NCBI GenBank assembly: GCA_021234155.1
Contig: JAJEKV010000026.1
Span: 1,738,001 to 1,802,000, forward strand
Reading direction: 5' to 3'
DNA from: Isoetes taiwanensis
Lineage: Eukaryota > Streptophyta > Lycopodiopsida > Isoetales > Isoetaceae
DNA length: 64,000 bases
Translations under genes and position numbers: made by a program
The notes under the pieces: model-generated
The model's database searches: none
What the model was told of the DNA's origin: nothing
What the model saw: the letters and a program-made list of their open reading frames with translations, nothing else
Shown here: positions 11,128 through 23,600 of the stretch, one piece after another
Layout of the letters: each line of letters begins with the position of its first letter
How positions within the stretch are numbered: position 1 is the first letter of the stretch

Positions 11128-12975
11128 AGTGCTTCTTATTGTAAAGCCCAACAAAGCATTAATGTTTACTTATTTCTTTTCTTCTATTTCCAGTTTCAGT
11201 GGATGCTCCAAAGTTTTCAACATCCATAAAACAAATTTGTGCCCATCACGTTACTTTATTGTCCGTGCATAGATGTGTGTCAGTATCTTAATAACATTGT
11301 AGGTTTTTTAGGAACCAATTCAAGCCACTATTTGTTTGTGCCAGAAAGAAACACATAATTGGAATGAAGCTGCCAAATGACGCATTTGCATCTTCTAACC
11401 TTCTGCAACTGTCGTGAATTCTAGACTGCAGAATGGTTCCAAAAGTAATGCCGACATCACACCTTGAATAAAACATCCTCGGGCAGTTCCTTGTTCAGGT
11501 AATCACGCCATACTTATTGCCTTGAATACAACATCCTTGAGCGCCCTTATTCAGGTGGTCATGACATAGCTCTTAACTATCAAAGTTGGTCACTGCTGAT
11601 TGTTGAAAAGAAATTACATAGCTACAGTGCACTACATTGCTCATAAGAATATCCTTTATGATTGTGTTATTGCAGGACATCGAAATCCAGCGAACACAAA
11701 TTGATGAGTGTACATGGTCATAATTTAGTCCACATGTTAAAGTGCTTCTTATTGTAAAGCCCAACAAAGCATTAATGTTTACTTATTTCTTTTCTTCTAT
11801 TTCCGGTTTAGATGGATGCTCCAAAGTTTTCAACATCCATAAAACAAATTTGTGCCCATCACGTTACTTTATTGTCCGGTGCATAGATGTGTGTCGATAT
11901 CTTAATAACATTGTAGGTTTTTAGGAACCAATTCAAGCCACTATTTGTTTGTGCGAGAAAAGAAACACATAATTGGAATGAAGCTGCCAAATGACGCCTT
12001 TGCATCTTCTAACCTTCCCGCGAATCGTCGTGAATTCTAGACTGCAGAATGGTTCCAAAAGTAATGCCGACATCACACCTTGAATAAAACATCCTCGGGC
12101 AGTTCCTTGTTCAGGTAATCACGCCATACTTATTGCCTTGAATACAACATCCTTGAGCAGTTCCTTATTCAGGTGGTCATGACATAGCTCTTAACTATCA
12201 AAGTTGGTCACTGCTGATTGTTGAAAAGAAATTACATAGCTACAGTGCACTACATTGCTCATAAGAATATCCTTTATGATTGTGTTATTGCAGGACATCG
12301 AAATCCAGCGAACACAAATTGATGAGTGTACATGGTCATAATTTAGTCCACATGTTAAAGTGCTTCTTATTGTAAAGCCCAACAAAGCATTAATGTTTAC
12401 TTATTTCTTTTCTTCTATTTCCAGTTTCAGTGGATGCTCCAAAGTTTTCAACATCCATAAAACAAATTTGTGCCCATCACGTTACTTTATTGTCCGTGCA
12501 TAGATGTGTGTCAGTATCTTAATAACATTGTAGGTTTTTTAGGAACCAATTCAAGCCACTATTTGTTTGTGCCAGAAAGAAACACATAATTGGAATGAAG
12601 CTGCCAAATGACGCATTTGCATCTTCTAACCTTCTGCAACTGTCGTGAATTCTAGACTGCAGAATGGTTCCAAAAGTAATGCCGACATCACACCTTGAAT
12701 AAAACATCCTCGGGCAGTTCCTTGTTCAGGTAATCACGCCATACTTATTGCCTTGAATACAACATCCTTGAGCAGTTCCTTATTCAGGTGGTCATGACAT
12801 AGCTCTTAACTATCAAAGTTGGTCACTGCTGATTGTTGAAAAGAAATTACATAGCTACAGTGCACTACATTGCTCATAAGAATATCCTTTATGATTGTGT
12901 CATTGCAGGACATCGAAATCCAGCGAACACAAATTGATGAGTGTACATGGTCATAATTTAGTCCACATGTTAAAG
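11128..12975. repeat. Tandem triplication, unit about 617 bp
   Basis: Three head-to-tail copies, 11128-11740, 11741-12358 and 12359-12975, each start AGTGCTTCTTATTGTAAAGC and end CCACATGTTAA. Identity is very high. Copies 1 and 3 share variants in the first half (CAGTTTCAGTGGATG, CTGCAACTGTCG) that copy 2 lacks. Copies 2 and 3 share GAGCAGTTCCTT in the second half, where copy 1 has GAGCGCCCTT. This mosaic points to unequal exchange or gene conversion. The small open frames conserved among copies follow from the repetition. No protein family was recognised. Confidence 0.95.
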
Positions 12976-13359
12976 TTATTTACCTCGTAACCCAACTTGA
13001 GTACCTGGTAAAAGCACTTAGAAAATTAGTTTGCAAACAAAGCCAAGAAAATACTGTAAACAAAGCAAATTTAACATTAGCATAATCTTACTTACCTGAC
13101 TCTAGTTCAAAAAATTCAGAAGGATGTGCTCTTAACTTGTCCTTCTCAAATCGTTCAACAAATTACTAGTTCCCTCTGTAGACAAAGAAATGACATAAAC
13201 ATCCAGCACTGCACTTCCAGAACTCGGGGGGCGCCTCCCATCTCTGATATCCAGGCTGACGATACATATTGTAAGAAACAGAAAGGCCATTCAGAAAATT
13301 GTGGAAAACCAATATAATCTGACAGCAAGAATGAGATAGTTCTGGGGAAAAAACATCAC

Positions 13360-13790
13360 CATCCAAGTGGGCAGAAAGCTTAAATGTAATAACATATACT
13401 GGAAATATATGAGTATTCATGTGTGTCATCCACACAATATACCGTTTAGGATCCAACATATCGTCAACGCCTGTGTCATAGTGTTCTCTTGATGGATAAA
13501 ATTGACTAGATCCAGGGCTAACTACTTCTGTATTTCCGAATATTACTTTGCACAATACTACATGTTGTTCATCATATTCGTCAATATCTGGATAAAAAGC
13601 ACTGCATGCACACAAGAGATTGGCTAGGTTAGCAAGAAGCAACCAATGCACTGCAAAAACAGGAAAAGGTGTGAACCCATTACCTGGCATAATGTACATT
13701 TGCATCACCCCTAGCTTGTTTCGTAATATCCACTTGCTTCAAAAACATCAGTTGCCGCTCTTTGCCTAATACACTTGAGTATGCGTTCAT
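13360..13790 (-). pseudogene. SRO/RCD1-type PARP-domain gene fragment
   Basis: On the minus strand an exon at 13360-13601 encodes YDEQHVVLCKVIFGN, then YDTGVDDMLDPKRYIVW and MNTHIFPVYVITFKLS. These match the second half of the PARP-like domain of plant SRO proteins (RCD1/SRO1 family, stress-related nuclear regulators). The exon has an AG acceptor and a GT donor. The preceding exon (about 13684-13790) encodes LKQVDITKQARGDANVHYA, the segment just before the PARP fold. The part that should lie between them, with the first half of the NAD-binding fold, is absent: only about 80 bases separate the exons. No RST domain was found downstream, where the 617-bp triplication begins. It is best read as a decayed, internally deleted gene; a divergent working copy is less likely. 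Confidence 0.8.
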
Positions 13791-14009
13791 ATATCTTTGC
13801 CTTGATTTCAAAGATACTTGGCAAAGCTGCCTAACCCACAAAGAAACTTATCCCCAATACTCGCATATTCTTTGCATCCATATCTTATATTTATGAGCTT
13901 GTCATCTAATAAAAGGAAAGAATCCACCTGCACACAGAGCAAAGAATCTTTAGAGGCAACTTGATTGCTCCAAATACAAAGAGTTGACTGCCACATATCA
14001 AAAATTATC

Positions 14010-14534
14010 ATAATGCTGTGGGCGGCATGGGCTTGCCTTAAGATGGCTGCCAATCCAAGATCTTCAATCTTTATTTCGTCCTGGTGCCCATTTACAAAGA
14101 TGTGGTCCCATGGTCAGTAAAATATAGAAGTCCTCAAAAAATGCGGTAGACCCGCCACATGCCTCAGATTCACTCGCTTATGCTTTTTTTGATCCTGGAA
14201 CATAAACATGTTCATGAAATGAACAAATCTACAAAGTTTGAATCCCAACTGTATCTTTTTAATAAGAACATGAAAAGGAAGTGCTCTTACTGCCTTAATG
14301 TTCCTCAGGTAAACATCTCCGTAAAGAAGTTTAGATTGTTAAGCCTTGGATCAATCCAAGAGCCATAAAACTTCATTATATTCTTCTGCTTCAGACATCA
14401 CCTCTAAATACAAAGGTTTCAGGTCTTCTGAGCTATGCAAAAGATCTTGAAGCTTGACCTGATTCCATGCTACCTCAATCCCTTCAAATTCATCAAATGC
14501 TCTGTAACTGATGCTGGAGTTAAGATTAAGTTCC
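14010..14534 (-). pseudogene. WNK kinase fragment, intron-containing and decayed
   Basis: Pieces of a plant WNK (with-no-lysine) kinase domain appear in order on the minus strand. Exon 14402-14534 encodes [19 protein letters not shown] and [12 protein letters not shown]. The segment 14291-14336 reads [10 protein letters not shown], then a stop, then GTLRQ. The segment 14115-14195 encodes KKHKRVNLRHVA, and 14010-14113 encodes [19 protein letters not shown] followed by [14 protein letters not shown]. The glycine-rich loop, the HRD catalytic loop and the GTPEFMAPE segment after the activation loop are missing. The expected GDLG reads EDLG. Intron borders survive, so it arose by DNA duplication and not by retroposition. 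It ends where the SRO relic starts. Confidence 0.88.
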
Positions 14535-14780
14535 CTATAAAATAACAATGGGGTTGGAAATGGCAAGGCATCAGAGGTCGATCATCATGCCAACCATGAC
14601 CTAGCAGATATATGAGATAGGCCCACAAAAATAGAACCGATTCAATGCCCCGCAAAGAAAACCCCAGGTCTGTTACACAGCAGGCCATATCAGAGAGATA
14701 CCACAGGCCGAACAAATCCCTGCAACACCAAAGGGTTAGATGGAGAGGATGAGCGAATCTGGCATCAAAACCCAGAAATC

Positions 14781-15052
14781 CAAATTTGAAGCTGCAGCTT
14801 GTTGGGCACCATGGACTGATTATTTTGATTGGAATTGACAGATTGGAAAATGTGCAGAGCCTAAACCCAACTTCATTCCGGTTATGCGGTTCCGATAGCA
14901 CCGACAGATAAGAGGGCTGACCGAGAATTTACTGGCAACAGCCAGTTTGTAGCAGTCACTAGAATATCTTAGGCATATGCTGGCATATGCCTGAATATGC
15001 CAAAAACCCACATAAACAAGGGTTTGCCCCCCTAGGGGCAACCCAAAAAAAA
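14781..15052 (+). repeat. SINE-like dispersed repeat, copy B
   Basis: It nearly matches 8978-9240, with a 10-base insertion (GATTGGAAAA region) and a few substitutions. It ends in the same GGGTTTGCC/GGGGCAACCC hairpin plus an 8-A tail. Confidence 0.7.
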
Positions 15053-15725
15053 GGAAAACGAAAGGGCCAGGGTCGGATGGCCACTGTCATGTTATGATGC
15101 CATGCTGGCGTGACAGATACATTTTTCCGACAGACTGTTCTCGAGGATGAGGAAGCTACTAACATGAACTGATTCTGCTGAATGCTTCTGTGGATTGCTG
15201 TCGGAGCATGCTACTGTTTTGAAGAATGAAACCAAAATGTACTTATAGGTGAGTTTGCGAGTTTTATAACTAGTTAAGTTTTACGCCAAAAACCATTTTA
15301 ACCAAAATGCTGTCACCAGCGGATCGGACATGCGGTGATTGGTTTATTTGTGAGAGATGATCTAGCTTAATTTGCATATCTTATATCTCACAGAGTCTAG
15401 CTGACAATTAGGGTTTTGTTGCCTGGCTCTTCTTCTCTTTATATATTATACCTCTAAAATTAGGTCTCGGGGAGTTTACTGACACACGAGCTCAAATTTT
15501 TTAGTTTGCGAAAAAAAATGCTGGTCAAGCTGATCCTGTAATTGACTCATGGTCATGATAGAATTTATTTAACTGCGTAAACTTTAAAGCTTGTTGCCCC
15601 ATGCAGTTTTAAGTAGATCAGTCAATGGCTAAGTTTCTATGTAGAAATTGATTTATATTTAAACGTTGTTCTACTATATTTTCAGGTAAGAAATTTTGCA
15701 GACTTTGTGATACTGGGAAGGAAAA

Positions 15726-18700
15726 ATGGACAATCATAAAGAGGTATGTGCATATACATCCATAAGCTGCTTTCTGTCATAAGTATTTACCTGCTGAAAT
15801 ATGTTTACTGGGAGCTAGTTTCTTGAGGCAAGTCTTTTAATAGAATGTATCATGGAGACTCTGCCATGGATGCTTCTGCAGATTGTTTAGAAATACTATT
15901 CTTGAGACAAGTCTTTTAATAGATTGTATCATGAAGAGTCTTCCATGGATACGTCTGCAGAATGTTTAGAAATAACATCCATGTTTCTAAGACCCACTTC
16001 ACTTGCTGAAGCGTTTGTATTAGTTTCATTGAAATCGCTTTTGTCATCCTCATCTGAACCTCCATTCTAAAATATATGTAGCAATCAATTGACAACAGAC
16101 TCAAAATTCTGCATACCAGAAAAGAAACAGGGCTGATGACTGATGTCAAGTTGTCACCTGGCTCTCTGCATTAACACTCATTCCAGAAGAATGTGTATGG
16201 TGACACTCACAAGTGGCATGAACTCATGTCATATCATCTACAATTTACGACAGGATGTCATTGAGAAGGGCCAGGCTAAACTTCTATTGTAGATAGATTT
16301 ATTCCATTTTTTTGGCAAATGTTCAAGCTTTGCCAGTAGAAGCTAGCTCATTTACATTACGAGAGACCTAACAACAAATGCATAAAGCTTCAGAACAGAG
16401 GCCAGTTTTGTTCTTCCACTTACACCCTTTTTTTGTAGCTTTTCTGGAGATGAATAAGGACTAGCGGTTAAAGAGGTGTTCAAAGGCTGGGCTTTATCAC
16501 AGAAGGCTTTGTAGTCAATTTGCATCAAATTTATGTTTTCTTCACTCTTGCCATAAAATAGTTATCTTTGATGGTATTTTGCTTGCAATTTTAAATTCTG
16601 ATTATATGGAGCATGAGGAGCTGATGTGATAGCATTTATGCAGGATGTGGCCTTCAAAGATGCTAAATGTGGAATATGTTCAGGCATAGTTTCTGATCGA
16701 GGGCTGCTAGACTGCTGCAGTGACCTGTATATTCTTGATCTTATCAGACTGTCTTTTTAACACGAAATTTCTTGTCTTCAATACCTTTCGTTATTACTGT
16801 ACAGGTTTTGCTTCTCATGCATCGATAATTGGGCTACTGTGACTAATGCTTGTCCATTGTGCAAAGCACAGTTCAAGTTTGTCACGTTGGTATCGGTATA
16901 TTCTTAATCTATCAATACAGATTTTGTTGTATCCTTCATGCTTATGAGACTAGCGATGCACATAAATAAAATCTGTGGCATATGTTCTCATTAGTCATTT
17001 GTCTTAGAAACTTGAAGACTGGCGTTGGCAATGGTGATGATAACAGCGATAACTGCCAAAATGATACTGATAAGGAAGACAGGTATGTCATTTATGGCAT
17101 TATTTTATTTCTTTTGCCCTAGCATTTGCAAACTTTTCATAGTCCAGGAAGAGAAAATAGTACACTTCACTTTGCATTTTAGGATGATCTATTTAGCTCT
17201 ATTCCCATGTTGTATCGAGCCAAAGTTCGTGTATACTTGTTCCTGACAAGGCACATTTTAACATACGTCGAAGATCCAGGTGGTCCGTGACACATAGGAT
17301 ATACACCTGAATGTTTGAATTATGCATATAACTGTAGCAGGACAACTTAAACAGATAAGGGATCAGAGACCTAGGATATTGCGTTAAATATGTTAACCGA
17401 TTTCTCGAGTCTATCCTATAGTTGTGTTGTGAACCGATTTCTCGAGTCTATCCTCTTAGTTTGATAGTTGTGTTGTGTCAATTTGTTGCATAGTATTAAA
17501 AAACAAAAAGAACATAAATTTTGATTTTCTTTGTTCCCCTATCACCAATGAAGCCTTTTGCTTAAGAATTCTATATTTGTGTTGCTCCTTCCTTCATGTT
17601 CTTTTAACTTGTTTTTTGCCAAATATTGTTATTTTCTTGCACAATGCCAAAGTTTAGCAGTCTTTTTCAGAACAAAAGTTTGCATTAATTGTGTAACAGG
17701 GACGTTAGCTGTGACGCTGAGATTTTTCCTTTTTCTTTCCCATCTTGTTTTATCGATGAAGAGGTACTTCGCTTCATTTGAAGTCTTGTTTCTAGCTAAA
17801 GAATATAGTGCAAATTATGAAATAGATCCAAAGAATATAGTGCAAATTATGCAATAGATGCATTCGTGTGCACGAGGCAGAGATAGGAAAGTTGGCATAT
17901 ATGACAACTTGAAGCCATCATTTTCTGTTTATGATAATTCGTTTCACTTGTTCTACTAGGCCAATTTTACCTCCTGTACTCTAGAATAAAAAGACAGGAC
18001 AAACATTCATGAGGTTCCCATTGATAGGATGTTCAGATTGCCGTTTTTGAGTTGCTCGAGGAAGAATTGTGAGAGACAGGTTTTAGTCAGTAACCAGTAA
18101 TTGAATATGACCATCTTCAGGGCATCCAGAAATGGGGCTTATTAGTCAATACTTGACATTTTTTGATGCGACAGTATTGTGTATGACGTTCATATCTCCA
18201 AGCATTGAGTTTCTGTTGGGGGTGGCTACTTTGGTTAACATGGATCACATTTATTGCTGATGGCCTGTGGGTATACATGGTAGGCTGTTTTGTGCCTTGA
18301 TGGAGATGGATGCAAAGTGCGTGCAAGGGCAGTTCATCAGTGGGATGTCTTCACAGATACCTCTGTTGCTTGTGATTCTTGTGATCGATGGTTAGTTCAC
18401 TTTCTATATTTGTTTTAATATATATAGTTATTATGCAACTGTCATGAAATTTCTAAAAGATAAGGTGGTCTATTCTACAATTTGTCTGCAATTCTGCTTT
18501 TAAAAAATCTGAGGAAGATAGACTGCTGTTCTCAGTTATGGTGAGAAGTTCATGATACATTAAGTTATGATCTCACATTTGGAAGTCGAGTTTTATATTG
18601 CATCCAAGCTAATAACACAAGCTATCCTATATTAGTTCATCCTGCATTTTGATATGTCTAAATTTCTTATGACATTCTTGCTAAAACGGGCAGTCTCATG

Positions 18701-21700
18701 TATTGAAATGTATTTCGGGTGCGATAATTAAGGTGATTGTGGGAAGGACCCAATGAGCAATGCCGGTCTAATGTGTGCATCTTCTACTGAAATGCATCTT
18801 AGTTTGTTAAGTCTGCACCTAAGTGCTCAGCTAGATCCATCTGGTTCTTTATGTTGCAGGTACCATGCTTATTGTGTTGGATTTACTGCAAGTGAATATA
18901 GTGAGGGGACCTGGTTTTGCCCGAGGTAGCTGTTCTGCTTTTTGGAAATTTTCTTTTATGGATGGTTCATGCTCCGCGTATTTGTTTACGATGCAGATGC
19001 CATGACTCTGACCTCGGCAAGGAATCAGTGGCTTCTGAGAAAATTGAAGAGTCTACAAAGGAATTGGGTTCATCTGGAGCCATTACTGTCACAGAAGCTG
19101 GGGAAACTGCTATTGTGGTTTCAAATAGTGAAGAAATCGCGGTTAACAACAATGATAAAACATGTGATATAATTATGGAGGATGGAGGTGCAAATGAAAC
19201 TATAATCTTTCCCTTGTCTACTGTGGAGTTGGATGATGGTACGTCTGTTGAATTGGTTAGTGAGAAGACACAAAATAGTGTCCAATCTATAATTCAAGAG
19301 AAGATTGTGCCACAGCATGTGTAGGTTTTCTTCTTGCTTTTCCTTGTGTCTTTTTGGGAAGCCTTTTATGCTTATATCTGTTTTGTCACAGCAGTAGCAT
19401 GGGAAAATTGTTTGTGTCCCAACCGGATGATACTGGAACACAATTATCTGGAAAGGACAATGATGGTTGTGCAAGTTTGACTATGAAGCCAAGCATTGAA
19501 AACAAGTATGAAGATGATGTCGCCATACTTGATAGCATTGTGGGGACAAGTTCTCCAAGTAATTTGGAAGTTGGAACAAGTTCAAAAAAGAATTATGGAG
19601 GTGATTTGTCTGCTGATGGATCACAAGCTGACGGATTGCAGGCACAGGTGAGAACTCGGACGATCATGTGGCGAGGAGGAAAAGAAAATGACGGCTCTTC
19701 AATGGTTGGTCAACTTCAGCAGCAATTGAGGTCAGCAGTTGGCTATGGTGCATCTGAAGACTTGGGTAATGTGGCCATATCCGATGACATGTTTTTATCT
19801 GCATTTAAGGAGGCTATTGCCACATCACGGAAAGAGGAGCCAAGGAAATTTAATGTTATGAAAATGCAATCAAGTAGGACTGGTGTGAGGGAAAAATTGA
19901 AGAAAAAGCTATATGCAGGTGGTATAAGCAAAATGAAATGGGATAGGGATTGGAATATTACATTTTGGAGGCAAAAGGCTGTTGAGTTTAAAACGGGAAA
20001 GAAAGATGCAGAAAGAAGGAAGCATGATGTTGAGACGCTAACTGATATGGTCGAAGATGATGTTGAAGCTCCTGATCCAATATTAAGCAGACTTTACATA
20101 GCTGACAATTCTCTACTTCCCAGAAATGAGGGTACATTACCCGAAGTGAAGAGAAGTCATCAAGGTTTAGGAAATAGTATCTGTAACAAGAACACTCAAA
20201 TCAAGCCAGAGCATGGAATTAATGCTGCAAGCGCAAGCAAATTTTTGACTAGCCTTAAAGAATTGCCTCTTTCTGCTGCTTCCGTTAAAATGGAGGGAAC
20301 CAAGGATGATTCCAAGATATCTGTTGATGAAACACATGAAAATTTTGTTCACTCGTCAGTTGAAAATAAACGGAAACGGGCAATGGAGCTTTTGGCAAGG
20401 AAGCAAGGGAAAACAGTTGTTAAAGAGTTGAGCAAAGACAACAAAGGCAATTTCTTGCTACTGGTACTTCTGTCTGTGCTTTGACTTATACCAAGAAGAA
20501 TAGAAATTTTAAAGTTCATTTTGCTGATGTAGGATCAATTGCCTAGGGAGATGAAGCCTGTGGTTGATCATATTGCACGTAGCAAAGTTCCAGTGGCGGT
20601 GCGTCAGGTTGGTGAGAAGAAAATTTTGTTATACAGAACAACAGTTCTGTGTTTAATCTCTGCTTTTGATCCAACCCTTTCCTGGTTGCAGATACAACTG
20701 GATCGGCTTGTTGAATACCATTTAAAGAAGGCCAAAATAATGGAAGTTGGAAAAAATGCTGACTCAGAGATTGCAGTTGCAAGAGCTGTGTCTCAGGAAA
20801 ATGAAATATATTTGAGATCAAACAGCAAAGGGGTGTATTTGAATCTTTGTGTGCAGGCTTTGTCTAAGAGGAAAGCTGAGGCGATGATAGACATGCATGA
20901 TAAAGTTATTGGGGCATGGCGTGAAACTGGCCTTATTTCAGATTCTCCTCCTGGGAGTCCAGTTCCAGAGGCATTGCAGGAGGGGACCTTTTCCAGTTTG
21001 CAAAGTCAAGATCACTTTGGTGATGATGATGCTCAACCTGCAACTTGCATATCTAGGGGCTCAGAACCTAAATTGGATGAGCTATGTATGCTCAGCAATA
21101 ACAAAAAATTGAAGCTTTCAGAAGATGACTGCAAAAACAAGCCTTATACATGTAATGTAGCACAAGAACAAGATAATGACAAAAAGTTTGAATCGAATTC
21201 TTCTGCAAGTGAGCTTTGTAGACAGGCAGGGACAGTGGATTCATCTCTGATTGCAGTAAACGGCAGTGAAGCAAGTGAAACAACAAGAGATAACGTTGAC
21301 TCTCAACAGATACAAAACGATTCATTCTCTGGTGCCTTTAAAAGAGCTTCAGATGGCTCTAAGGGTGAATCTATTGAAGAACAGAGAGACAATGTCCATC
21401 CTGCTGGTTCACCAATTCTTTTGCAACAGATGAATGCCAACATTGATGGAACTGAAGCTCACTCTGAAGAAATATCCTTTGATAACAATAGGCCATCGAA
21501 CAATGATGATCCAAGTCTTCAAAAAATGTCTGTTCAGAAGCAGGTAACCAATGCAGAAACCTCGCATGCCTGCTGCATGTGCATATATATAGTTACATAT
21601 TTTAGTGCCTTGCATCCGCAGTTCTGCCTGCTAACATAGTCATGTATTTAGTGGCCACAAACTTAGTGGATGCTGATCACATAGCCTACCTACACGTTGA

Positions 21701-22044
21701 CATGCATAGTCAGGTAAACTAGGATGATATCATAGGGTCTCCTGCATGTCGGTCAGCAGGTCAACATCTAATCTTGCTTGTGGGTTGCTTATTGCTGATA
21801 ATTACTATGTACTCAGGTTGAAATCTACGTCAAAGAACATATAAGGCCACTTTACCGCAGTGGAGTTATTACAGCAGAGCAATACAAGATGACAGTCGGT
21901 AAAACTGCAAGCAAGGTTATGCAGCATCATGAAGGTGCTGTTTCTGCAGAGTTTCTTATAGTTGAAGGCACTAAAGTGAAGAAGCTTGCTGATCAATATC
22001 TCAGACATTACACAAACCCCAAAAAATCATTAGACAAACTTTAG
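15726..22044 (+). CDS. RING-PHD finger protein (At4g10940-like), 12 exons
   Basis: The deduced exons are 15726-15743, 16644-16726, 16805-16895, 17018-17082, 17700-17763, 18284-18390, 18860-18925, 18997-19320, 19392-20463, 20533-20607, 20692-21543 and 21817-22044. All borders are GT-AG and the frame stays open, giving about 1014 residues. A RING-like motif spans residues 15-53 (CGIC near the start, CPLC at the end). A C4HC3 PHD finger spans 111-166 (CLDGDGC, ACDSC, YHAYC, FCPRC). A long acidic, Ser-rich middle follows, then a conserved C-terminal block ([20 protein letters not shown], residues about 940-1014). It is probably a nuclear chromatin reader and/or ubiquitin ligase, by analogy with the family. 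The start is the first ATG in frame upstream of the RING exon; an upstream exon could exist. The RING zinc-ligand His is replaced by Asp33. The exon 3/4 junction is the least certain. Confidence 0.85.
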
Positions 22045-22327
22045 ATATGATGAACAACCTTATTCTTTGCACTTATGATTGTATATATAAATCACCATGC
22101 TTGACTGCAGGGATTGGTTTAATCTAGTCAAGAAAAGCAGGAAACAAGTCAATCTGGTTTATAGAAATTTTAATTTTACAGTGTATTGGCCTCAATTAAG
22201 ATGTTACCATCCTGAAAATCTCTAGGTAATGTGGCTTGTTCTAAATAATTTTGCACCATGTACAGTTTGGGAACATGGTTCAAAAAATTCCAATAAACGA
22301 AAGGTAAAAAATATACTTTTTGTTATA
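22045..22327 (+). other. 3' flank of the RING-PHD gene
   Basis: AT-rich sequence just downstream of the stop codon, probably holding the 3' UTR. No unambiguous AATAAA signal was identified. Confidence 0.4.
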
Positions 22328-22372
22328 CGTATATTTATTCAAGTTGCAGTTAAAAAGCTCGTAGTTGGATCT
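22328..22372 (+). repeat. 18S rRNA-like island
   Basis: The 30-base stretch at 22343-22372 is, from memory, an exact copy of a universally conserved segment of nuclear 18S rRNA (the one containing AAAAAGCTCGTAGTTGGATC). The bases just upstream (CGTATATTTA, and AATTCCAATA further up) are consistent with the adjoining rRNA but diverged. It is far too short for a gene; it is a captured or inserted rDNA scrap. Confidence 0.75.
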
Positions 22373-22600
22373 CAACTTGTGGAGGGAAAAGAGTTCATGG
22401 GAAATCGTAGCTTATGAGACACTTTACGACACATAGATGGAGCAATACAAAATGCATATATGGCTATGTCCTTAGTGGAGTGTATTGGACAGAAGCTCGT
22501 TCTATAAAACGTCGCCGACGCTCAAAGTACCAACTTCAAAAGAACATGGAAGTTTGATATTATTTGCAAAAGTTAGACTACAATAATTTGACGTGTAGCT

Positions 22601-22758
22601 CCTAGCCAAAGATGAAGATTTAGAGTGACTGGCATTTTGTCCATCTAAAATACTTTCGAGTATTGCCCGACTTTTTGTCCTAGCCAAATATGAAGATTTA
22701 GAATGACTGGCATATTTGTCCATCTAAAATACTTTCGAGTATTGCCCGACTTTTTGTC
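22601..22758. repeat. Tandem duplication, unit about 79 bp
   Basis: Two adjacent copies, 22601-22679 and 22680-22758, start CTAGCCAAAKATGAAGATTT and end GCCCGACTTTTTGTC, differing at only a few positions. Confidence 0.85.
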
Positions 22759-23600
22759 TATTCGACCTATATTTCTTGTGGCCAAGACAAGCACTGTGAT
22801 CCTCAATGCTATCAATGTCTTCGACTATTTCATCCTTATCTATTGGAGTGTTGCTTTGTTCTAGAGAAACCAACACCTCTACTCACACCTGGCTGGTTGC
22901 TGATAGATGGTGGGCTACTAGATGAATCCTCTTCTAAAGAGGCAGATTAGGCATTGTATAATTAGGTGTATCTGAACTCTAGCCTACCTCAATAGGTCTT
23001 ACATCATTCCACGACCATTGATAGATGTGCTTACTCCTCCAATGTTATTATGCACCTCCGTATGGAAGTTCAATAGATGGCATGAAAGATTCAGTGGCAT
23101 CTATTGCGACATATGTTTTTTTGGCCCGTTTTTTTTTCCTGTGTTTTCTTTTTTTCTTTTTTTCTTTTTTTTTTATGTTTGACTTTGTATTTATGTCCTC
23201 TTAGCATTCTTCCTTTAATGGTCTGGCTCCATAAATGCTACATATGTCTTTGTCCATTTTGACCTTTTTACAGCAATCTTTTTTATTTACTTTACACCTT
23301 TGTTTTTCCTTTTATTTTTCCCTATCTTTGTTTTTCCTGTTTCATTTTTCGTATTTTTCTGTTTGCTCAAAATTCTTAGTTTAGGGTTTGCTTACGGCAC
23401 CAGAAACTCCGGGGGCCTTGGACTCATAATCTAGGGTCAACCATGGAGTGTTTATCATTCTTCATAGCAAGCTCTTGTATTTTTTGACGTTTGGTGTTAT
23501 GGAATAAGGGATCCCAAGAGGATGGCCAAGATTGCCCAGCATATGCCAATACCCTCATCAATGGCTAGAACAACGATAAAGCAAGATTTCGTTGATATTA
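22759..23600. other. Non-coding stretch with T-rich tract
   Basis: No gene was recognised. A T-rich, low-complexity stretch covers about 23115-23360. Confidence 0.45.

Noticed and set aside
11288-12707. Small minus-strand frames repeated exactly (starting MFYSRCDVG and MLGFTIRST)
   Set aside because: Their conservation is explained by the tandem triplication; they show no family match or start context.
19121-19474. Antisense open frame over RING-PHD exons 8-9
   Set aside because: The plus-strand exons account for the sequence; the antisense frame is a by-product of coding composition.
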